Of a stretch of DNA of 64,000 nucleotides, positions 59,791 through 64,000 are shown piece after piece; position 1 is the stretch's first letter, and every line of letters starts with the position of its first letter. Source of the stretch: G963669295 sp963669295 (lineage in GTDB: Bacteria; Bacteroidota; Bacteroidia; Flavobacteriales_D; CALLUQ01); NCBI GenBank assembly GCA_963669295.1, contig OY769938.1:4774001-4838000 (forward strand), given 5' to 3'. The position numbers and the translations under genes were made by a program. A model generated the notes under the pieces. It saw only the letters and a program-made list of their open reading frames with translations. It did not search any database and was not told the origin of the DNA.

Positions 59791-60126
59791 ATGAAACCCG
59801 ACTATCAACAAGTAGCGCAAAAGCTCGACGAAATTGAAGCGGAACTCAAGCGCATAGGACGCTGGGATGCCACGCCACTACCGGAAGAGAAATTCGTAAA
59901 CATGGGAGCCTTCGGTATGAAAACCATGAGCCCTGAACAATGGTTGCAATTTGTACTTATACCACGGGTTCGTCACATCATAGCGGAAAACGATATATTT
60001 CCTTCCACCAGCTCAATAAGTGCCTTCTTTACTCGTGTTATGGATGGAGATGCAGAAGTAGAACCATTGTTGAACCTGCTTCGTGAATTCGATGGTTTTT
60101 TTATGCCCTCATGGACACAGCGCTAG
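59791..60126 (+). CDS. YqcC family protein (DUF446)
   Basis: 111 residues matching the YqcC pattern: VAQKLDEIEAELKRIGRWDATPLPEEKF, FGMKTMSPEQWLQFVLIPRVRHIIAENDIFP and SSISAFFTRV. YqcC is a small helical protein, best known from Gammaproteobacteria next to the tRNA pseudouridine synthase TruC, with no firm function. No truC lies next to it here. No signal peptide; 12 bp upstream of the hydrolase gene, likely the same transcript. Confidence 0.75.
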   Translation: MKPDYQQVAQKLDEIEAELKRIGRWDATPLPEEKFVNMGAFGMKTMSPEQWLQFVLIPRVRHIIAENDIFPSTSSISAFFTRVMDGDAEVEPLLNLLREFDGFFMPSWTQR

Positions 60127-60138
60127 CATCAGGCAGCC

Positions 60139-61041
60139 ATGGGTAGAGTTACCACACTAATTTTAGTGCTTTTATCCAGCATTGCATTTGCTCAAAACGG
60201 ACGAATAATATCTAAAAAAGCCATTGACCTGGCGCAAACCCCCGTTTGGAGTAAAATAGCCACCAACGATACACTCCAACCAGTATACCAACACCTTCAT
60301 AACTTAAACTTCTTCATGCTTCGATACCAAAGCGACTCGCTGGTAGTAAAAGCGTTGCTAATAACCCCTAAAGAAGATGGAAAGTTTCCGGTGGTAGTTT
60401 TTAACCGCGGAGGCAATCGTAACTTTGCCCCACTAACCCTTGAAACGATGATCAACTATACCTCCAGGTTATCGAAAGAAGGCTATGTGATTGTAGGAAG
60501 CAATTACAGGACTAATGATGAATTTGGAGGTGCTGAAATAAATGATGTACTTGCTTTGATGGAAGGCATTGGTGCTGTAGAAAAAGCAGACACAAGTCGG
60601 ATGGGAATGTACGGTTGGTCGCGAGGGGGGATGATGACCTATTTGGCCTTGAAAAAATCGAATAAAATAAAAGCAGCGGTAATAGGAAATGGCCCTTCCA
60701 ACTTGTTTAACACCATTGCAGATCGACCAATTATAGAAACAAAAGTACTGGCAGAATGCGTTCCTAACTATTACGAAAACAAAACAGTAGAACTGCAAAA
60801 AAGATCGGCCATATTTTGGGCAGAGGAATTGAATAAAAGCAGCTTGTTGCTATTGTGTGGAACAAAAGATCAGCGGGTTAACTACCAACAATCGGTGCAA
60901 ATGGGGGAGAAACTGGCTGCAATTGGTTACGACTTTGAGCTTCAACAGTACGATACCGATCATTTTTTTACCAACAAAAAGGAAGTGTTAAATAAAGCGG
61001 TAATAGATTGGTTCAATAAGAAATTAAAAGTTCAACGATGA
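60139..61041 (+). CDS. Secreted alpha/beta hydrolase (S9-like)
   Basis: 300 residues: signal peptide MGRVTTLILVLLSSIAFA, then a compact prolyl-oligopeptidase-type hydrolase: nucleophile Ser in GMYGWSRGGMMTYLAL, Asp in LLLCGTKDQRVNYQQS and His near the end in DTDHFFTNKKEV. It lacks the propeller of full S9 peptidases. Possibly an esterase or peptidase in the periplasm; substrate unknown. Confidence 0.82.
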   Translation: MGRVTTLILVLLSSIAFAQNGRIISKKAIDLAQTPVWSKIATNDTLQPVYQHLHNLNFFMLRYQSDSLVVKALLITPKEDGKFPVVVFNRGGNRNFAPLTLETMINYTSRLSKEGYVIVGSNYRTNDEFGGAEINDVLALMEGIGAVEKADTSRMGMYGWSRGGMMTYLALKKSNKIKAAVIGNGPSNLFNTIADRPIIETKVLAECVPNYYENKTVELQKRSAIFWAEELNKSSLLLLCGTKDQRVNYQQSVQMGEKLAAIGYDFELQQYDTDHFFTNKKEVLNKAVIDWFNKKLKVQR

Positions 61042-61164
61042 TTTTTTACGAATACCATCACCTTCTTTTGCACGTTAGTAGTACAGTTATTAACAGTTAA
61101 TCGGTGTATAACCTATTGTAAATAGGACTGTTACCCTATAAACATTCATTATCTTCGAAACCGC

Positions 61165-61656
61165 ATGAAGTATTTTATGATCGCATTAGTTTTGATGGCA
61201 ATAGCCTGTTCTGCTCCTGAAGCAACTGAAACAGACGTGGCTTTTGATGAGAAAGATTATACCCTGGGGCCGGTGCAGCAGGATGAGTTAACCCCCGAAC
61301 AGTTGGAAAAGATCAGCTACTTTTCGAAGGTATTTGGGCAGGTAGACTATTACCCGGAAGAAGAATGGGTAAAAGACATGAAGCGAGAAGCCGACCCTGA
61401 AAAGGAAATCAACGTGTGGTACCACATGGCGCAAGCTTTTGAAGCATATAACGAAGCACATAAAGTAGATATTTACACTCAAATAGAGGTATATAACTTA
61501 CTCATGTGGCGGGCCACTTACCCGGCAGAAGCGGTGTTGCAACAAGTGCAGTTGGAAAAGCTAACACCAGAGCAGGCCCTGCAAGCCATGAGCTATTACC
61601 AGCTGGAACCCGAAATGAACGACAGCACTGCCAATACCAACACCATTAACATATGA
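61165..61656 (+). CDS. Lipoprotein of unknown function
   Basis: 163 residues: lipoprotein signal MKYFMIALVLMAIAC (lipobox AIAC), acidic spacer, then a helical domain (LTPEQLEKISYFSKVFGQVDYYPEEEWVKDMKREADPEKEINVWYHMAQAFEAYNEAH) with no family I recognise. The leader has TATCTTCG near 61150-61157 as a weak -7. Its stop overlaps the next start (ATGA), coupling it to the membrane protein. Confidence 0.65.
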   Translation: MKYFMIALVLMAIACSAPEATETDVAFDEKDYTLGPVQQDELTPEQLEKISYFSKVFGQVDYYPEEEWVKDMKREADPEKEINVWYHMAQAFEAYNEAHKVDIYTQIEVYNLLMWRATYPAEAVLQQVQLEKLTPEQALQAMSYYQLEPEMNDSTANTNTINI

Positions 61657-62018
61657 TGGCCGATGAGGTAAACATGTCGCTACTGGTGTTGGGAGCATAC
61701 GTATTCTCATTGCTAATTAAAGGAGGGTTTGCTACGGTTGGCATCATTGGTTATGTTAAACTTCGTACCAGTGGATGGTTGCTCATTATGCTTTCCACCC
61801 TTATCGAGTTTTTATACCATTTGCCAAGCATTTATACGCAAGGGGTATATGCTTCCTTGCGTATGACACCTGCTGAATACGGAGCGTCTGCTATGTTTTG
61901 GTCGGTCGTTAATTCGGTGGTGCATTACATTACAGCATTGATGCTGCTTATAGGCATCTTTTTATTGCTGCGCCAAATGGTGCAACAAAAACGAGCGCAA
62001 GAAATTCAACCTTCATAA
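61653..62018 (+). CDS. Small integral membrane protein
   Basis: 121 residues with three hydrophobic segments (about 8-30, 36-55, 78-105: SLLVLGAYVFSLLIKGGFATVGIIGYV, WLLIMLSTLIEFLYHL, SVVNSVVHYITALMLLIGIFLLL). Unknown function. Translationally coupled to the upstream lipoprotein, suggesting they act together at the membrane. Confidence 0.65.
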   Translation: MMADEVNMSLLVLGAYVFSLLIKGGFATVGIIGYVKLRTSGWLLIMLSTLIEFLYHLPSIYTQGVYASLRMTPAEYGASAMFWSVVNSVVHYITALMLLIGIFLLLRQMVQQKRAQEIQPS

Positions 62019-62050
62019 GAAATCATTAGCTTTACCCTAAACTTTAACAC

Positions 62051-62800
62051 ATGAAAAAGACCGTACTTGTTTCTATCATCACTTCGATACTAACTACTGT
62101 AGTTTGTTTGCTCATTGCTTGTTATACCTGTTGCAATTCAGGTTCGTGCAGTGGCGATAATGCTGCTTGTCAAACCGAATGCCAGGCCGATAGCACGGCA
62201 TGTGCTAAAGATGGTGCTTCTTGCGCCAACAAGGAAGGATGCAGTAAAGGCAAAGCTTGTTGTGCAAATAAAGCACCTGCTTGTGGCAATGGAGCTTGTG
62301 TTTGCGACAACGAAGAAGTATGTAAAAACGGTTGTACTTGTGGGGCATGCACTGCAGGCAAGGAACACGTACATGGAGAAGGCAGCGGTATGGGCAACAT
62401 GGGCATGCATGCCATGGCATTAGAGCATTTAAAAGACGACCGTAAAGCGCTGGAAGAAGCACTTTCTGAAGAAGAAAAGGCCACCATTGCTGAAGTGCGT
62501 ACAAAAATGGAAGGCCTGGAGCACGACCATACCAACCGCGACCAAATTATGGAGCAATACAAAGCAGAATTCGATGCCCTGATGGCCATTGCTAATAACC
62601 ACAGCGAAAGCATGGATGCCGCCATGACCAAGGCCCATGAGTTTATGATGCAAGAACATGGCAAGGGCGATGGTTCAGGAAGTGGGAAAGGCGATGGAAG
62701 TGGCATGGGACGTGGTGATGGCAGCGGCCACATGGATCATGGAGATGAACAACACGCCTCCATGTTTAAAGTACATTACTTAATGATGAAAACGGAATAA
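62051..62800 (+). CDS. Cys-rich, Met/His-rich membrane-anchored protein
   Basis: 249 residues: an N-terminal hydrophobic anchor (VLVSIITSILTTVVCLLIACYTCC), a region of about 75 residues with 17 Cys in pairs resembling metallothionein-like or multi-disulphide modules (CSKGKACCANKAPACGNGACVCDNEEVCKNGCTCGAC), then a helical domain with HVHGEG, MGNMGMHAMALEHLKDDRK...LEHDHTNRDQIMEQYK that resembles Spy/CpxP-type metal-stress helices, and a Gly/His-rich tail (GKGDGSGMGRGDGSGHMDHGDEQH). Probably binds metal (copper, zinc or silver). It ends at a strong terminator. Confidence 0.65.
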   Translation: MKKTVLVSIITSILTTVVCLLIACYTCCNSGSCSGDNAACQTECQADSTACAKDGASCANKEGCSKGKACCANKAPACGNGACVCDNEEVCKNGCTCGACTAGKEHVHGEGSGMGNMGMHAMALEHLKDDRKALEEALSEEEKATIAEVRTKMEGLEHDHTNRDQIMEQYKAEFDALMAIANNHSESMDAAMTKAHEFMMQEHGKGDGSGSGKGDGSGMGRGDGSGHMDHGDEQHASMFKVHYLMMKTE

Positions 62801-62821
62801 ACCCTACCAACCTTACGCAAG

Positions 62822-62853
62822 ATCCCAACCGGTTTATGGTTGGGATTTTTTTT
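62822..62853 (+). terminator. Terminator of the Cys-rich gene
   Basis: ATCCCAACC (62822-62830) and GGTTGGGAT (62838-62846) form a perfect 9-bp stem with a 7-nt loop, followed by seven T. It lies 22 bp past the stop codon. It also overlaps the 3' end of the convergent hypothetical gene. Confidence 0.85.
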
Positions 62854-63160
62854 GCTGATAAGTAGCAATGTTGTTGAGCAATAAGCGTAAAAAGGCCATT
62901 AAATCTGCTTTCGACAATACCACTTCCTCGGTTAAAAAAACAACGGTAATGGTAGCAGCACCTTTCCAGGGCTGATGTTCAAACAACAATTCGTCAAAGC
63001 CAATGTCTTCGTTCAAGGCTATGTGTTGTAAGGTGGCTTCTATTTCTTCCACGCCATAATTCACAAAATGATGATGAAGGAGAAGATGTTGCAGCGCCAG
63101 TACATCGGCATTGGGGGCGGGCATTCTCTTGGTAATGGCAATCAATTCCTCCTGGCGCAT
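62834..63160 (-). CDS. Small hypothetical protein
   Basis: 108 residues from ATG 63158-63160 (MRQEELIAITKRMPAPNADVLALQHLLLHHHFVNYGVEEIEATLQHIALNEDIGFDELLFEHQPWKG...). The frame extends 10 codons further upstream without support. It is alpha-beta-like and acidic with a short His run (HHHF). No family recognised. The 3' end meets the convergent terminator. Confidence 0.5.
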   Translation of the reverse strand: MRQEELIAITKRMPAPNADVLALQHLLLHHHFVNYGVEEIEATLQHIALNEDIGFDELLFEHQPWKGAATITVVFLTEEVVLSKADLMAFLRLLLNNIATYQQKKSQP

Positions 63161-63523
63161 AGGAACAAGGTACAAAATACATAGGCACATTCCACTCCAA
63201 CACAGGCACCCCGATGGCTATCGGGACAGTTGCACACTCTTTTAACCACACTTTCTTTTGTTACCTCAAGGCAAGCTGACTCAGTACGTCCGCATTTACT
63301 TTATTACCACTAACGCCCCCTCATATTACCATTACTCCACTCCTGCGCAGGCACCCCGATGGCTATCGGGACAGTGCACCCTCCATATTACCCTTACTTC
63401 ACTCCTGCGCAGGCAGGAGTCCAGTTATACCCTCTCTGACCCTTACTCCACTCCAACACAGGCATCCCAATAGCTATAGAGGCAGTCACACCATCACTTC
63501 TAACATTGCCCAGGTCCTTTATC
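63161..63523. repeat. Repeat island near the window end
   Basis: 363 bp with no gene. Three combined units join CACTCC(TGCG or AACA)CAGGCA to the palindrome CCCGATGGCTATCGGGACAG (about 63196-63232, 63340-63374, and a degenerate copy 63451-63489), with a plain CTCCTGCGCAGGCAGGAGTC copy at about 63402. Confidence 0.7.
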
Positions 63524-64000
63524 CTAATTACAGCAGCAATCGGCATAAGAGCTTTTTGTCATGTATCCCATGCCGCAGTGATAAAATTTAAAATCGGCCA
63601 GATCGCCAGCATAGGCAGCAGTATCGCTTACAGGGTAATACAGCATGTACTGCTGCTGCAAGGTGGTGTCGGTTTTTAACTGCTCAAAAGCTTGCGTTAA
63701 AGAGGTTGTATTGATGCCCGTAGTGCCATATACCTCATCAAACCGGTATTCTAATGCCCAGGTGGCGGCACTCATTTCAGGCGAATTGGCCACATTCACA
63801 TAGTACACCGTATAATTATTCAATGCACCCGATTCAGGGTCGTAGTCAACTACCTCAAACCCGGGGTTGTTGTCGTAAATGGGGCTAATGGAAGGCAGCA
63901 CATGCATGTAAGACACTACCTGCCCGGCATCGTTTCTAATGAGCCTGAAATCATCTTTATGATAATGCCCTGCCATGTTGGTGGCAATAACATCGGCATA
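63524..64000 (-). CDS. Acid-sphingomyelinase-like phosphodiesterase, C-terminal part (5' end outside window)
   Basis: The minus-strand frame stays open to the window edge; an ATG at 63976 is internal. NMAGHYHKDDFRLIRNDAGQVVSYMHVLPSISPIYDNNPGFEVVDYD matches the GHTHxDEF and PSVTPYYxxNPGYR region of acid-sphingomyelinase-type metallophosphoesterases, in which the two His of GHTH bind metal; here the motif reads GHYH. The rest (NNYTVYYVNVANSPEMSAATWALEYRF) also follows the family. It ends in YADCCCN. Probably secreted or periplasmic, with the catalytic N-terminal half outside the window. Confidence 0.78.
   Translation of the reverse strand, partial: YADVIATNMAGHYHKDDFRLIRNDAGQVVSYMHVLPSISPIYDNNPGFEVVDYDPESGALNNYTVYYVNVANSPEMSAATWALEYRFDEVYGTTGINTTSLTQAFEQLKTDTTLQQQYMLYYPVSDTAAYAGDLADFKFYHCGMGYMTKSSYADCCCN

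Overview
The window comes from a member of the phylum Bacteroidota, most likely an environmental gliding or surface-protein-rich lineage (Flavobacteriia-like; I cannot place it more finely). The evidence is about a dozen secreted proteins ending in a type IX secretion (T9SS) C-terminal sorting domain (YPNP...GxYxV..I....K pattern), LytS/LytTR two-component genes, promoters of the Bacteroidota type (TTTG-N20-TAnnTTxG), a DHH phosphoesterase followed by a GldI-like lipoprotein, and many tandem paralogues.

Layout. 0-2.2 kb: two tandem trypsin-like T9SS proteases; the complete one carries an in-frame stop in its sorting domain. 2.3-3.4 kb: SMUG2-type uracil-DNA glycosylase and a DUF4116 protein. 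3.4-9.4 kb: a minus-strand run with a Rieske/thiamine-diphosphate fusion enzyme, DUF5996, pirin, a SnoaL-like protein, a Crp/Fnr regulator and DoxX. 9.4-11.8 kb: two pairs of small secreted paralogues. 12.3-14.3 kb: TPR-coupled adenylate cyclase. 14.5-17.3 kb: three tandem deaminase-fold putative toxins sharing an FTDNR...Q N-terminal leader, bracketed by repeat islands; this is the strongest candidate for an undescribed system. 17.7-20.2 kb: BNR-repeat T9SS protein. 20.3-27.5 kb: a helical-repeat protein, a signal-peptide-to-sorting-domain remnant, and two LytS kinases with near-identical transmitters feeding one LytTR regulator. 27.6-46.1 kb: a T9SS cargo region (beta-propeller proteins, two gene-converted BNR paralogues, three LamG paralogues with a variable 55-residue repeat and a poly-G tract, and two small paralogues), interrupted by a GNAT and a SlyD-like FKBP gene. 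46.7-54.7 kb: housekeeping and accessory enzymes (radical SAM, ssb, VOC, NUDIX, SLOG, S9 peptidase, MarR-GNAT). 54.76-55.25 kb: a 22-bp minisatellite followed by a repeat island. 55.8-59.8 kb: nrnA, a gldI-like gene and three more FKBP genes. 59.8-64 kb: YqcC family, a hydrolase, a lipoprotein, membrane and Cys-rich proteins, a small hypothetical, and the C-terminus of an acid-sphingomyelinase-like phosphodiesterase cut by the window edge.

The dominant theme is tandem duplication of exported proteins followed by homogenisation of their 3' halves, with short palindromic repeats filling the longer intergenic gaps. The FKBP isomerases and GldI-like protein plausibly serve folding of the exported cargo. 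The deaminase cluster carries no signal peptides, sorting domains or visible immunity genes, which fits delivery by an injection apparatus encoded elsewhere.
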